Under the pieces are notes generated by a model that did not search any database, was not told where the DNA came from, and saw only the letters and a list, made by a program, of their open reading frames with translations. Of a stretch of 64,000 nucleotides of DNA, positions 10,956 through 24,425 are shown one piece after another (within the stretch, counting starts at the first letter, position 1; each line of letters begins with the position of its first letter). The translations under genes and the position numbers were made by a program. Origin of the DNA: Amyelois transitella (Eukaryota; Arthropoda; Insecta; Lepidoptera; Pyralidae); the NCBI RefSeq assembly GCF_032362555.1, contig NC_083520.1, forward strand, positions 930,001-994,000, read 5' to 3'.

Positions 10956-11864
10956 TTATATAAAAACATCTTAAGTTTTTTCATCTTTAGTATTCTTTCA
11001 TGAATATGAAATATTACTCGCCAACAAATTCGATCAATGTGAACTTTATAGCTAGCTCATGCGAATTCCTGTGGTGTTTATTGAACTTCTAAGTTAGAGT
11101 TTGAACACGGGGCAAACCGACGTTCAATAGTCTAAGTCAACAATTTGTTATTATGTACGTGCTTGTTATCCATTGAATTCCTACATTCTATCGGTAAATT
11201 AATTAGGAGTACAAACATGATTGGATTATTAGAATTACAATTGACATTTAGGTCACACGTGTATTGATTAAAAGACGGTAACGTTAATCCAGCTATTTCA
11301 ATAAAGTATATGAAAAACAATTAACCTTTCAGTTTCAAGAAGTTTTCGAGAAACTCCTGCAGATATAGTTGTTACTATGTTTATAATTTCAGTATTCTCA
11401 GCAATAAAAGGATGCAGATGATAGATAAATCTTACCTCTACACTTAAACATTAAACACACACATTATCTAAATCATTTTTTTGTAATGCTTACAATTTTC
11501 AAGCCATTAAAATGATATTATCTAGACCGAAATCATTGTGTGACACTATACAAACCGTGTAATTAGATCATGCTACGTTCGAAGTCAATCTTAAAATTTA
11601 TCTCGTATCACAATTTACACAGGGTTTGAGTTTTGGTAGTGGAACGGTTAAAGATTTTTATTCGGAATTCAGAATTGAATCGGAATTCGAAGAGGTATAG
11701 TATAAAATCCTATCGCGGCCGAGCGGCAAATGACTCATTGCTCATTGATGTACTTACATTAGTTTCTTTGCTAACTGATGCTGTTACGGTAAAGGAAAAC
11801 ATTGTGTGGAAAGTTGCACACTCAGGCAGCTGAACGTGTAACCATGATCCCGATATGGGTAAGG
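10956..11864. other. No gene recognised
   Basis: AT-rich; scattered open frames of about 60 codons only. Nothing supportable. Confidence 0.45.
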
Positions 11865-12010
11865 TTCCCGAGTAATGGCAGCGGAGATTAGAGGGGAATC
11901 GCTTCGTGTAACAACCTGTCTTACCCATTCCGCAGAACCGTGGTTACAGGCGTACTTCGGGCTTCTCTCCAGAGAGGCGAGGACGCAACAGGGACTAACC
12001 ACCAGAATGA
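11865..12010. repeat. Dispersed repeat family E (probable LINE 3' region)
   Basis: It shares GGGGAATCGCTTCGTGTAA, CCAGAGAGGCGAGGACGCAA and GGGACTAACCACCAG with the copies at 27990-28120 and, inverted, 25052-25142 and 37355-37500. It ends in a GATGATGA run. The family is defined by these internal matches; LINE origin is inference. Confidence 0.72.
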
Positions 12011-13474
12011 TGATGACACCACAAATCCAAATTTTTCACATTGCGTAGGTACATACCTGTAACAAAGACAATATAATACAATTAGTCTTGTGTTAGCACC
12101 AACTGACTAACCTAATGGTTATTCCCTTATGGTTAATTATTGAGTACAATTGCTTCTTCAGCATCATACAAAACATCAGGCATTTAATGCTACCAGTACT
12201 ATGGCAATGACCTTCCTTATGGATGTAATAGAAAAACTTAAGGTTATACATAGTCATCAACTAGTGTTACAAGAAAGAGATGTAAGTTCTGCTTGAACGA
12301 GTTCAGCAACAAAATCAAAAAAAGATAGTAAATCAATTTTTTTTTCGAAACACTCCACAATTTTTTAGTTATATTGTATGATAGTTTTTAAAGTTCCAGT
12401 TTGTTTATTACAACACATTATTTTATTACAATCAGTTTTAAAACCACGTATAACGAAGATTAAGCTGAAGCCTTAAGCTAACAAGATCCGGTTGGCCGTA
12501 CACGAATTTATCTAAATCCGTTTAAAATCTCTCAACTATTACCAGGGCTATTACTTCAACGTGCAGTACGTGTCAACGAGGCGATCTGGCGTTCAGATTA
12601 ACTTTGTCATGTAGAGGACAAAGAAAACTAGTTCTGGAGCCGGGTGACGCACCCATACACCTCTTGTTTAAATCTTTTTACGTCCCCTTACGTCTTACGT
12701 CCCCGGAAGAGACCGTCGGGTCTCTTCTCTCTATCAAGAAAAAGACTTGAACTCCTCGTTCAACTGGATGATTTAATGATCAAAAGAGATTCTGACAGTG
12801 ACAGATTGTTTAGACCATGGCCAAATGTTAATCCTATAAGTTCACAATGGAAGTTTAAAGTGAACATATAAAAATCTTCTTCTTCATAAAAAAACACAGT
12901 TGTTAATCCTATTGATACTTTTATTGGTTAGTAGTTTAGTTTTAACACACTAACTAAAAGGTTTTCTGTAAGATTTTTATGGTAAATGTCTGTATAAATT
13001 TATTAGATTTCAGATTTATATACTTAATCTCAAATTAAAAGACATGACAGACAATAACGAAAACAAACACAGTAAGCGTTATATTAAATCCATATACAAA
13101 ACATTAAAAAACTTATCACTACTAACAAAATGTCTAATTGGTACATATTTATTTTGCATTAGACAATTACCTAAATATTTTGCAACTTAAAAAAAAAAAT
13201 TAACTCATTTCATAGCTGAGTGGGTCCGTCACCCGAACCTAGAGATCTCGGGGTAATGTAAACAAACAGACCCAGGACGGACAAACAGACGTGCTGTGTG
13301 CTGTGTCCGTACAGCTAATATTTGAACACAATTTGAAGGCACGACAATTAGACGGCTGCGACTAATGAAACCTTCAAACATGGGACGGTTTGGTTTCGAA
13401 ACACCACTTCTTTGTCATATTTCTAGTTACTGAAAATTAAAAATATGGCCGCGGATTCGAATTTATCTTGTTAC
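12011..13474. other. No gene recognised
   Basis: Mostly AT-rich. An open frame of 75 codons at 12644-12871 has no recognisable domain and no flanking splice sites I would trust. Confidence 0.4.
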
Positions 13475-13622
13475 TTGCCACCCGCCCCGGGTTGCTTTTA
13501 TAAACATATGAACCATCCTCTTGATCACTCTATCTATTTAAAAAAACTGCATCAAAACACGTTGTGTGGTTTGACACAGGAACAGACGCGAGAAACGACT
13601 TTGCTTTATACTATGTAGTGTT
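13475..13622 (+). repeat. Diverged copy of repeat family C
   Basis: It begins CACCCGCCCCGGG and ends CGACTTTGCTTTATACTATG then TAGTG, parallel to 5414-5574. Confidence 0.65.
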
Positions 13623-16444
13623 TCTCCGCATAAATATTGCTGTTGATTCCCTCATTACTTTTATGTAAAAAGTAACGTACATACAAACTGTTGCATTTAT
13701 AATATTTGTTTGATGTGTATAAAATTAAATCTAAGTAGGTAGGTAGACTTTGATAGGTAGAATCTAGGTGCCAAGAAATGTTTCAGAGAGATTTTTAATA
13801 CCTTGTATTTACTCTTCATGAACAGTATTCAAAAAAAAAAAATCGAATTGAAAACAGTAATGTAACCACGAAGTATACACGAAGTTGTATCTAGATATAT
13901 GAGTTGATACAGCCCCACACGACGAGTATTTGCTATTCTACGGCGTGCGCCGGCGCCGACGCCCCTGTTAATCCGATGTCCATCGCACAATGCCTCCGAA
14001 AACAAAAACGAAACAAGATCAAGAATATTTGTATGAAGACGATGCGAGCAGACCCTTTTGTGTATTTCTGGTCATATAATTCTGAATCGTGCACCGTTGG
14101 TACTTGTGATTTGTGAGATTATACATTTTAGTTTAGGGTTTAATAAAAATTGCAGGAATATCCTAATCTTTATTAAAATGTCTAACAACAAGTAGATCAG
14201 CGCAGAGTACTAAAGTCACTATCAAGATTCTTATCTCAGTCTTTATGTGTGCGGCAACTAAATTTTAACCAAATGTCTGAGTTGTTCAAAGATAGTATCA
14301 AAAGATTATACGGATGCAACTACAAACAGAACCTAATACAAACAATAAAACATAAACAGACGAACACAAAGGTGTTACAATTTCGGAGAACACAAAACAA
14401 TCAAAGAAATGGCTGTAAGACGAGGAACGCGACAGAAACCAGACGAAAGAAATAAATCCAAAGAAAGCAAACATAGCATTGTCGAAAAGGGTTAAGATTT
14501 TTCACGCGCGAATGTTAAAGCTACGAATGAGAAGTGTCGTTTAAATTCTCGCGTCGAAAACGAAGTGGGAAATGTTCGTGGAGAAAAACGAAATAAAAAT
14601 GTAGAGAGCAAACCCTTGTAGGAATGTCGCCGGCCGACGGAATTAAAGGGACAAGACCATATTGAGAGCTCGCTTTGGCGGCACCGCCGTGCACTATTAC
14701 CATATTACATGTGCGTTTGCCTGTGTTGACTTTGTGACCTTTGTAATAGAACAGTTTTCATGTGTTAAAAACCTATTATGTAAAGAATAAAAAGCCTATG
14801 TATAAAATGAAGTTGGACGCAAACAAATTGACGATAAATCGACAGGAGATAACGGGTGAATAAAACATGGTGTTCTCGAAGTAGCAATTATTACTTGACT
14901 AGTAAACGTTTGATTTCCATTTGGATCTTAACCAGTACGTTTGACGTAAATGGTAGACAAAGGAAACAGGGATAAATGCGACTCGACATCGATATCTATT
15001 GCAAAGCTTACACCAGAGCAACTAACAGAAATACCCGTATATACTAGACCAGCATTACAAAATGTAATCATAAAGTTAATGCTTCACCAAAGAGTGGTAA
15101 TTCGTTGGTAAAGATGAGCTCTAAATTTATTTATTTAGTCTTTATTGTAACAATTACAATTAGGGTATTAAAGTAAGTAATGTACAATGTAGAATATTGT
15201 TTTTACAAGAATGAAAATATAAGCGATGTCTGAGTGCTGATTTATCATGTTTAGTAATGACCGAAATTTGGGACAAGGGTTTATAAAGATTATGACTATG
15301 ATGTTTACATAGAATTTATCCCAAAAAATAGTCCTAAGTAAAAGCTAACTTCTCTTAATCGCTCAGCTATCAATGAACTTCAGCCTTAGACCAAAACACG
15401 CGGCACCCACTAAAGGAGATACAGTTTCATTGTTCAGCAGAAATAGCTTCGTTACAAAATCTCTTGTTGCCGTAGATAGGGCTCAGCAAACGACCGCTTT
15501 AAAGGGACTGTTCGAAAACGGAATAAGTAAACTTAGTATCCCACTATAAAATTATTCCTAGAAAGTACATGCTTCGAGCCAGCCATAACATTTGTAACGT
15601 CCAGTTCAAAGGATCTGGCTTCTCGGTTTATAAATTAACTCAATTTATACTCTCGCGGCGCATATAAAGAATGTGATGTCTAGGCGACCTTTTGGAGGAT
15701 TTATAAGATTGTTATAATCGTAGTCTGTGCTTTGATTTATCGTCTTGGTAGTGTGACGTTGCACCTCGTGTATTGGTGTATCATTTATAGCATCATAGAT
15801 TTATTGAGGTATCAATACAAAAACATAACAAAAGCCGTAATAAAAATGGTAAAGCGATGCGGGCTCTTCGAAGAATGCCTACAATATTTTACGATCAGCG
15901 TCATGATTCAAATCGGATTATTTCCGAATTTTTATTGAGAGGATTATGACTGTAGCTGGGGCTACGGGTTGGGAGATTTTTTGTACAACGATTTTCCGTC
16001 TTCACTACCTGACCAAGCTATAAATACCATAATATTGTCAAAAAATATTTTACAGCTTATCCAGAAGACTTGAATTATAAAATAAATTATTTGACTTTCA
16101 TATCATATATTAATGGAGGTATTAAAACCTTAAAACCTACAACAAACTATTTTCCAATTTTAACGAAATAAGTATTATAGGCGAGATGTCCAAAAAAACC
16201 TAACTTGAGCCGTAAATTAATACCCACACATTCGATAGTAACAAAAAGAATACACCTGATTTACAGGGAACCGTGTCGCCATCACCAATCGTTGATCTAA
16301 AAACAGTGTGAGTTCACCCGTTTGGTATAAAAATAAAAACACATTCGTTGAATTGCTAAAACACGTGAAGCTGGACCCCTGCCGATGCTGCTGTGGGGAA
16401 CTAGGGTTGGCAAAATACTGCAAAATCACCAAATGAACCTATAT
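13623..16444. other. No gene recognised; GC-richer patches
   Basis: Patches near 13915-13990 and 14540-14700 are GC-richer than their surroundings, and one contains GCGCCGGCGCCGACGCC. Open frames do not exceed 70 codons. I see no tRNA, repeat or exon I can defend. Confidence 0.4.
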
Positions 16445-16570
16445 CATCTTTTAGGCGTTGGGGTAGCAACAGCAACTTGTCACTATTTGAATCTCAATTC
16501 CATCATTGAATAGAATGTGCGCATTTCAGTTTTTTTCAAGACAGTTGGCAGTGTATGGAATGATATGAAT
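16445..16570 (+). repeat. Decayed SINE-A copy
   Basis: TAGGCGTTGGGGTAGCAAC and CACTATTTGAATCTCAATTC match the middle of SINE-A. The 3' part is recognisable only as TTTCAGTTTTTTTCAAGAC and CAGTTGGCAGTGT. Confidence 0.75.
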
Positions 16571-16908
16571 GAACCTAGTGGTATGATCATCATATGTAGA
16601 TAGTAAAATACTATATGGCGCTTTAGTAATAGTAAAATTAAGACATTTGGGTATATAAAAAAATATTTAATTCAGCATTCAGTTGCTTTAAAATTTAAAA
16701 GGTAAAGAGTTGACAACTCAAAATTTTAACATTGTAACGTATGTTATAAAAATAAGATACTACAGGTTGTATTTACAAATATTTATGTTTTTGACCACAC
16801 ATGTAAGTTAACAGCCCTAATTTTTCAGAGCCCGTTTTGCCAAGACGTATGTATACGAGATGCGTGCCGCGACAATACAATGGGACTTGGATTTACAGAA
16901 AGCGGCGC

Positions 16909-16968
16909 GCACGCATGCTCCTGCACAATTGTATATATGCACGCATGCTCCTGCACAATTGTATATAT
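16909..16968. repeat. Perfect 30-bp tandem duplication
   Basis: The 30-bp unit starting GCACGCATGCTCCTGCACAA occurs twice without a mismatch (16909-16938, 16939-16968). The short open frames across it on both strands are a by-product of the repeat. Confidence 0.95.
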
Positions 16969-18268
16969 ATTTTACCTTCTTTTTGAGAAACTCTTGTATT
17001 TTAATGTAAGCATTCACACGCACCGAAAGATAAGTTTAATTTACGACCTTTGGATATTTTTAGGGTAAAAAGTTTAAATACCTAATGATTCTAATGATAT
17101 TAAAAAGGTTTACGGATAATACGGATTTAAACTAACCATTGCATCACGTATCCAACCAATATGTCTTCAGATATTTTTATTTCTTTTCATGAAACGGAAA
17201 CAAAATCCATTCTATCATGATTCTATTGGGCTATCATTAATTCAATACATCATCTTACATTTACGCCGAGAACATTTCCCGTATATCAACTATCAAGTCT
17301 ATGCTTCTAGATTCAGTTCCCTCAGGGTCTTTTAGTTTATAACACACTTCCCTTCCCACAGCCCTTCCAGCGTTAACACAGATTACTGGTATATGTAATC
17401 TCTTCTCAATCAATCCTCCTTGGCATTACGCGCGCGACGCCGTTTTTATCGTGCGAAAAACAATCGCTGTCCCGTTTTACGTCATAATAAAAAGCGAAAT
17501 AGCGATAATTTTTGGCGCGTGCCTTGCTATGGAAGGAGTAAATAAGACAATTTGAAAACGACTTGAAATTTAATCGAACTAAGCAGAAGACACTTTCCGG
17601 AAACGTCAGGTTATTTAGATAAATTACCAGCAGGACACGCTGTGTAGATGCGTTTCCCTCTGCGATTATATATCGAATCGATTATATATATACATACTAC
17701 TTAATGGTGGGCGCTTATTTTTAAGGTACCCAAATCTTTGCCTATACGACCTCTGGATGATATCTGGATGATTATATATTCAAGGAGCAAAAACATTGCA
17801 TCATCTACAGAATAAACAGATGAACTATTCAGTCAATCCATCACTATTCCACCACCACCCATGGGTCCATAAAGCTTCGCTTATCCTCGCCGAATCATGT
17901 CGGTGTGCGCTGCTGTCGCGTATACTTTCTCTAACAGCGCACCCTTTCTTGACTCCCTACAAAATCTCTTGTCCCTTTATTGTCTCTTTAGTTTCCAGTC
18001 AATTGATGTCTTTCAATTGTAATCTATAATCTCGGTGTCCAGTAACATTATCCCGGACAGCCCGCATCTGCATGATGGAGTTTAACAGGAAGATCGCCGG
18101 ATATGGTTACATTGGGGTGGCTGATTCAGCGGACGGCACCAATTGACCGCCAATTGGTAAACTGTTTGAAGATACAATGATTGCGGTGAAGACAAAGATT
18201 TGTGTGCATCAGTAGCCTTCGGGATTTGACTAGGACAATAATCTGATATACAGACTCCGAGGACATGG
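16969..18268. other. No gene recognised
   Basis: AT-rich with a GC-richer patch at 17410-17520 containing GCGCGCGACGCCG. A 77-codon open frame at 17796-18029 has no domain I recognise. Confidence 0.4.
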
Positions 18269-18465
18269 TCAATACATACATACACAAATGATGCTTCTTT
18301 TTTCCGAAGGGATAAGCAGAGACTTCATCTTTCCACTTGCCACGATCCCTGCACACTTCTTTCGCTTCATTCACATTCATAACTCTCTTCATGCAAGCTC
18401 GTCGGTTTCGAGTACTCTTGACCTGAACTTTAGCTAGAACGTCTCCGATTTGATCAAGGTACATG
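18269..18465 (-). mobile_element. LINE-B 3' fragment (C-terminal coding end plus tail)
   Basis: On the minus strand this encodes YLDQIGDVLAKVQVKSTRNR and then VMNVNEAKEVCRDRGKWKDE. This basic, Cys-containing C-terminus is typical of a family of lepidopteran non-LTR retrotransposon polyproteins. A short 3' tail ending in CATACATAC follows. Homology starts abruptly at 18465, so the copy is 5'-truncated. Other tails of this family are at 27232-27291, 45898-45950, 50524-50627 and, partially, 24030-24095. Confidence 0.72.
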
Positions 18466-19951
18466 TTCAATCTTTTTTGAAAACAAAGTTCCCGTAAGGA
18501 GGACACAAGATGGCACAACAGATAAAAACTCCACGAGGCATATGAATGTATACATCCATTGAATCACAATTTTCGGTTCAAAACACAAAGGAACTATCCT
18601 TTAGCGAAAACAGCAATTTTTATGGGAAAATATTGTTACAAATTCCCCATAATAATACCTAACAACAGCCTCTGATTGCCGATCGTGATTTACTCTGGAA
18701 CAATCGTCAAAAAAATAAATAATTGGCAGCAGGAGTTGCGTCCGACAACTGCGTATAATTTTCGACACTTCGACAAACGAGATTCGGCATCATTAGTTGC
18801 ATTTCTCCGCATTCACCGCTCAAACCACTAATTGCATACTTAACTCTGAAATAGTGTTCACATTGTGAACTGGTTTTGGTAAAATTGCACGCATTTTGTA
18901 AAATTTTGGCCAATGATACCGTTTTAAAAATACTTGCTGCCTTGTTGATGATATCACCAGTGCATTGCTGATCTGTTGTCATGTGAGCCAAGCTTTTGCC
19001 TTCATGTTCAAAACTTCTACTTTTTAAATACATTATGCCTATGATTTGCCGTTAAAGCAAATCAGAATCTTCTAGAACAGTAGAACTAGGTCAATAAGAC
19101 AAAAAGATAAAAGCACTCCCAACTGCTTAGTGTGTAGATAATTATTGACACGTGTTGGTTTCAGGGCTGTTGAGCTGATCCAAAAACTACAATCAAGGAA
19201 ATTTCCATCAAAAACATCCAATCAATATTGTCATCATATCACATATTATAATTAGCACAAAGCCCATGAGACATTGACCACATCCTGTTCTCAAAAGAAA
19301 AAAAAATAAAACAAATATATCGATAGTTTTTATCAACATTGACGAGTTGCGAAATCTTGTCAACGTACATGAAACTAATTATCCGAGATGACTGCCACGG
19401 GTATCGGATGAACACCGCGAATCATACGCCATGCGTGGCTCGCTCAACAACCGCACTGCGAGTGACAGATCTAATCGATAACCATTCATATCGATTACCG
19501 GCATAAAAGAAATTGAGCATTCGTCATGTTATGAGAAATAGATCTTGTGATGTTGTGATATGTAATTCCATGCTTTTTTTTAACGAACTTTCCACCACTT
19601 ATTTTTAATTCAATGGCATATCTTAAGATGAAGCGAAGGTATTAAATTACTAAGATGACTAAAATGATGAAAGAACGTTCCGAAAAAAATATAAAGTAGC
19701 CAGTTGATGATAAAAATCAGTTTAACGTATATAATTTTGATAAGTAATAAAGATGTCTCATCGTGGTCGAAATGAGAGGCAGATGTGTGCTATCATAATT
19801 CACCTCAAGCTCAATTAGGGGGCTGAGATAAAGATGAAAGCTCTGCAGACCAACTTTACACCGCTGCCACTGAGCTTATAAAGGCGATTAAAATTATTTA
19901 AACAGTGTAACACCAGTATGATGTCCCAAAAAAAAACTTACATATGTAGGT
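18466..19951. other. No gene recognised
   Basis: A 108-codon open frame on the minus strand (18707-19033) has no recognisable domain and sits in sequence of mixed composition. A GC-richer patch at 19381-19510 is a possible conserved non-coding element. Neither can be confirmed by eye. Confidence 0.35.
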
Positions 19952-20130
19952 ACATGCATAAAATAACTTCAATATCCCTTGCAGGGGAAGACAGAGCCAA
20001 CAGTCTTGAAAACACTGAAAGAATTGAGATTCAAATATCGACGGGGGTTGCTAGCCCATCGCCCAAAAAAAAAACCCAAGTTAATGAGCCTATCCCTTAG
20101 TCGCCTTTTACGACATCCACAGGAAAGCTA
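19952..20130 (-). repeat. SINE-A copy, internally deleted
   Basis: It contains the reverse complements of the tail (ATATCCCTTGCAGGGGAAGA), the body (GTTGCTAGCCCATCGCCC) and the 5' part (TTAGTCGCCTTTTACGACAT). The AGCTGAACGTGG block is missing. Confidence 0.87.
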
Positions 20131-20268
20131 TCAGTTGACTTTTCCCTAATTTGGGTTAAAGACCTCTAAAACGTGCATATTAAACACGGAAATCTCCAAA
20201 ATCAGACACATAGCACGACAAAGATAAGGCTAGATTGCCGGAAACAGTCAAGAGTGCACAAACAGTTA

Positions 20269-20302
20269 CACACGACACGACACGACACGACACGACACGA
20301 CA
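20269..20302. repeat. (ACACG)n microsatellite
   Basis: About six perfect tandem copies of a CGACA pentamer. It has no spacer structure, so it is not CRISPR-like. Confidence 0.95.
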
Positions 20303-20807
20303 TGTAAACCACCACCTTTGTATCCGGTCAAACGGGTTCACATCTCGCTGGTGTCAATCTCAAATCGTACAGATCGAGATATTGAATTACAGTATTCGAT
20401 ACGTCGTCCTGTCGATGTATCGATTATTAACATAGATCTTGTTTCGAATGAGTCATTTCATTGGGCTATAATAGTGTGGAGCGACATCCTGCTGTCTATA
20501 CATCTCATCTTTAAGTAGATTTAAATTGTACAAAATTAAATTAAATAAATAACTTTTCTTTTAAGCCTTTATATCAGTATTTGTATAAATAAGAATAAGT
20601 GAAATGCTTTCAGAATCATAAAAGTATTGGTCTTAATTAAAAAGGACAACAGTGAATATTCAAATTAAACAGTAATTGTACAGTGTATGCAATTAACCAA
20701 AATATATGCAAATTCTTATGATGTTGACCTTATTATGATAACGAATGAGAAACGTAAAAAAATCAATGTTTTACAAATAAAATAGCTGTTTAATCACATC
20801 TGTAACC
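20303..20807. other. No gene recognised
   Basis: AT-rich unique-looking sequence; no feature supported. Confidence 0.5.
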
Positions 20808-21092
20808 TAACTGAAATTTACATACATACATATGGTCACGTCTATATCCCTTGCGGGGTAGACAGAGCCAACAGTCTTGAAAAGGTTGAATGGCCACGTT
20901 CAGCTATTTAGCTTAATGATAAAATTAAGATTCAAAAAGTGACAGGTTGCTAACTCATCACCTAAAAAAAGAATCCAAAGTTTGTAAGCCTATCCCTTAG
21001 TCTCCTTTTACGACATCCATGGGAAAGAGATGAAGTGGTCTTATTCTTTTTTGTATTGGTGCCGGGAACCACACGGCACTAACTGAAATTTA
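20808..21092 (-). mobile_element. Full-length SINE-A with perfect 13-bp target-site duplication
   Basis: The element (20821-21079, 259 bp) is flanked by TAACTGAAATTTA at 20808-20820 and again at 21080-21092. Read on the minus strand it starts GTGCCGTGTGGTTCCCGGCA, whose GTGCCG and CGGCAC ends can pair. It ends with the GGGATATAGACGTGACCATA tail and TATG repeats. A perfect 13-bp duplication and a simple-repeat 3' end indicate insertion by target-primed reverse transcription, i.e. a SINE-like retroposon. I see no clear tRNA, 5S or 7SL head. Confidence 0.92.
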
Positions 21093-24029
21093 AAATACTA
21101 AATTTAATAACACAGTAGCCATTGATATAATTGGTTAGTTATTTAAAGATTTCCATCTTTAGACACGGCAAACAATAAGAAAATTATTATGTCCGATGAA
21201 GATATAAAAATACTGACAACACGATCAAAATAAACATCAACAAGGCCTTTGTCTGCAGTTTGATTACAAATCATTTCATATCAATGAATCGCATTCATCT
21301 ATCACGAATTAAACAATGTTTTGTGTTATTTCACATTTGAATTCTTCATCAGAGATGATTGTGCGTCGACTTATAATCTGGCTGACAATCAGAAAGTAAT
21401 GAACTTAAATATTACATATATTATCTTTTTTATTATTTTTCTTTGGGACCATTGGATCAAAATCGACCCAGACGAACGCCACAAAAGTGATGGAAGGATA
21501 ACTAACATTCCTTTTGATATTGTTGGCGGAAATCATACGGAACCTTTACTGCACACAGTGGTTTAAGTTCAAGGCCTACATCAAATAGTTGATACACGAA
21601 GGCTAAGAAGAAGAACGAACCTCAAGACTAGCTCACCCCGTGTAAACTATAATGTAACCAAGCCGTGGTGGACACTCGATACAGCAAGCGACGCGATTTA
21701 GCCGCGATCCGACACGGCCACTCGCAAAGCTGTGCCAATTGTGATAATTTATGCAATTTATTCGCCATTAGCAAACTGGGCTCGGTCGGTGCACTCCCAA
21801 ATACCGAGTTGCCGCTCACGTATTGCAATACGGGGATCGTGATCGTAAATTATGTTTACAGTGGGAATTTTGATGTATATGACACGAATGAAGTAGAAAT
21901 GTTAGAGAGGTAGACACAATATTTTTTTTTAAATAAGGATGAGCATTTGAATTGTGTCCAAACTAACTGAATGAACAAATCACTTTTTTTGTTAGTTATC
22001 AGGAATTTGAAAAACAATTTAGTAATAAGCTCAAATTTTAACAATAGAATACACCAATGCATTAGATTAATGCCACATCTAGCAGAAATAAACCAGAGAA
22101 CGCAGATTAAGCTAATAATTATTTCATATGACTTATAATAATTACTTTGCTCAACATTGCTACAGTACAGATCAAAGAAGAATGCGCCCTCAATAGATCC
22201 AACATGACAGCTTCCGCAAATTCGAGCGTCATATCTAGCAATCTAAGTCAAATAGCTGTAGACGACATACGAAGACAGTACATTAATAAATCAGCAGCTG
22301 CTAAATCAAACTAGGTCAAATGTATTCCGCCTTGTCTTGGGGAATTAGAATTCACCAGCAAAAAAACTATATAGGCTTGACCATTTGGAGAACTATGGAT
22401 TTGAGAATATCATCTTCTGGCTAGGTATTTAAAGTGTAATTTTTATAATGACCAATACATCTAGATGCTTTCGGATGCGAAAAGAATAAAAGGATATAAA
22501 AGCGTGAATTAACAAATACCAAAATGTTCAAGGTTACAAGCACAAATCTGACCGCAAATTTTTTACAGATCTCCCCAAAGTACATACATTTAGCATCCAA
22601 AAGAACCCTTTCTTTATGTAAAAGCCTTGAAATATCACACACTGCAATTTCAAAAGCAAATTCTGCATCAGCAAGTTACGTGACAAGTGTGAGCTGTGCC
22701 CGGCCATAATTTCGAACAATGCCCCCGATACTGGACACAACAATTCATCACACCACTCCTCGACTTCAGACATTTGTCTACTGTGCTGATTGCAATCTCG
22801 ACTCGGATAGGGTTGTCTAGTGATTACAGATAAAACTGAATTGTCTCGTAATTATTAACAAGCTAACAATATAGTTACGTATATGGTCAATACCAACAAC
22901 TTATATTGATATAGGTCAAGTATACTTCTTTTGTTTCATCTACATTTGTCAATCCTATAATGCAAAATCATCAACGTTACGTTTATATTGTTATTTTTTA
23001 TCGGGACCAGAGTAAATTATTACATTCCAAAATCCGTTCACGTAAATTTCTTGTTAAAATTACCACTGATAATATTAATTTTATCGGTACCACCATCAAT
23101 GTCCAAGGTATAATCATTAGTTCCGTGTATGGTCAATGTCTTGCAGATAGCATTACCGGATTTAATAGTGCAAAATTATCCTTACCGACCATAAAACTAC
23201 ATTCGGTTTTTTTTGGATTAACTTACATTACACTTTTTTTTTTGAAGTCCCTGTCGAAACCATTTACGAAAGAATTATTGAAATGAAGAAACATTCTGCA
23301 CTCTAGCAGAATTTTTGAACAGACACGCGCATTTTTGCGCTCTAGCTACATTCCCCTTTTATTTCTCGAAATAAGGTAGACAAACCATAAGTTAAAAAGA
23401 ATTGAACAAATAGTACAATTAGATTGAAGATTAGAATCCCTTTTCCGAGACTTATTTCCCAACACCTGGCATGCGTTCACACAAATAGCTTCCATCATTT
23501 AGATAGCAATGCAAGTTTTCCATTACATCACATTTGTTAATGCACTCGCTATCGGACCCTCATTGGCAGATTAAAATGGAATCATTTTCCAGTGGGACGA
23601 TCTTATTATTTTAATTCACCATGATATTGAGATTTAAATTTTATCTACGTAATTCTCACATACATTTAAACTTTTTGATAACTGTTATGTATACATCATC
23701 TTTCGTCATGAAATTTGTTACTGAAAAGATTTGCCAAATCGATTATATCATTTCGATCAATAAAGCGTTAATACGAGACACCAACATTATTCAAACCAAC
23801 ATTCACATGAATTAATACTAGGATATCAGCAGCCTTGAGTTAGATTGCAGCCACCTCTGCATTGCAAGCCTGGCCGTTCCTCCCTTCAGTCACAACAAGG
23901 TAACAAATTCCTCAGCGGATCGCCGCCTACGCGTCGTTTCCAGTCCTAGTATAACACAGACGTCTATCTTAAGTAGAGAACAAGGGTTCGACAAAATCTT
24001 CTCTTTAAAACATAAATAAAATAACGCCT
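21093..24029. other. No gene recognised; candidate conserved island 21653-21850
   Basis: The island is GC-richer than its flanks and includes AATTTATGCAATTTATTC and CGTATTGCAATACGGGG (C/EBP-like TTATGCAAT and ATTGCAAT words). Open frames at 22534-22773 (-) and 22960-23286 (+, 108 codons) have no recognisable domain. No repeat from the named families was seen. Confidence 0.35.
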
Positions 24030-24095
24030 GTTTAGCGGAGGATTATGCAGAGACTGTCTCCTTTCCCTTACCGCGATCCATGCATATTTTTTCGG
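24030..24095 (-). repeat. LINE-B fragment
   Basis: AGAGACTGTCTCCTTTCCC followed by GCGATCCATGCATA parallels AGAGACTACCTCTTTCCAC and ATGATCTCTGCATA in the copies near 27.3 and 50.6 kb. It is short and diverged. Confidence 0.55.
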
Positions 24096-24135
24096 CTGAT
24101 AAAAAACAGACATATTTCTATTGAAATTTTACAGA

Positions 24136-24393
24136 TATGTAATTTTAGTGCCGTGTGGTTCCCGGCACTATTACAAAAAAGAATAGGACCACTCCATCTC
24201 TTTCCCATGGATGTCGTAAAAGGCGACTAAGGGATAGGCTTATAAACTTAGGATTCCTCTTTTAGGCGATGGGCTAGCAACCTGTCACTATTTGAATCTC
24301 GGTTCTATCATTAAGCCAAATAGCTGAACGTGGCCATTCAGTCTTTTCAAGACTGTTGGCTCTGTCTACCCCGCAAGGGATATAGACGTGATC

Positions 24394-24425
<32 letters not shown>

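Noticed and set aside
16817-17068. Cys-rich small ORFs on both strands
   Set aside because: The repeated Cys peptide is created by the 30-bp tandem duplication at 16909-16968.
18707-19033. 108-codon minus-strand ORF
   Set aside because: No recognisable domain, no splice context, composition not distinct from flanks.
20269-20302. CRISPR-like direct repeats
   Set aside because: Pentanucleotide microsatellite with no spacers in a eukaryotic genome.
22960-23286. 108-codon plus-strand ORF
   Set aside because: No ATG-supported gene model or domain; AT-rich codon use typical of chance openness. A receptor-like hydrophobic end was considered but is not convincing.
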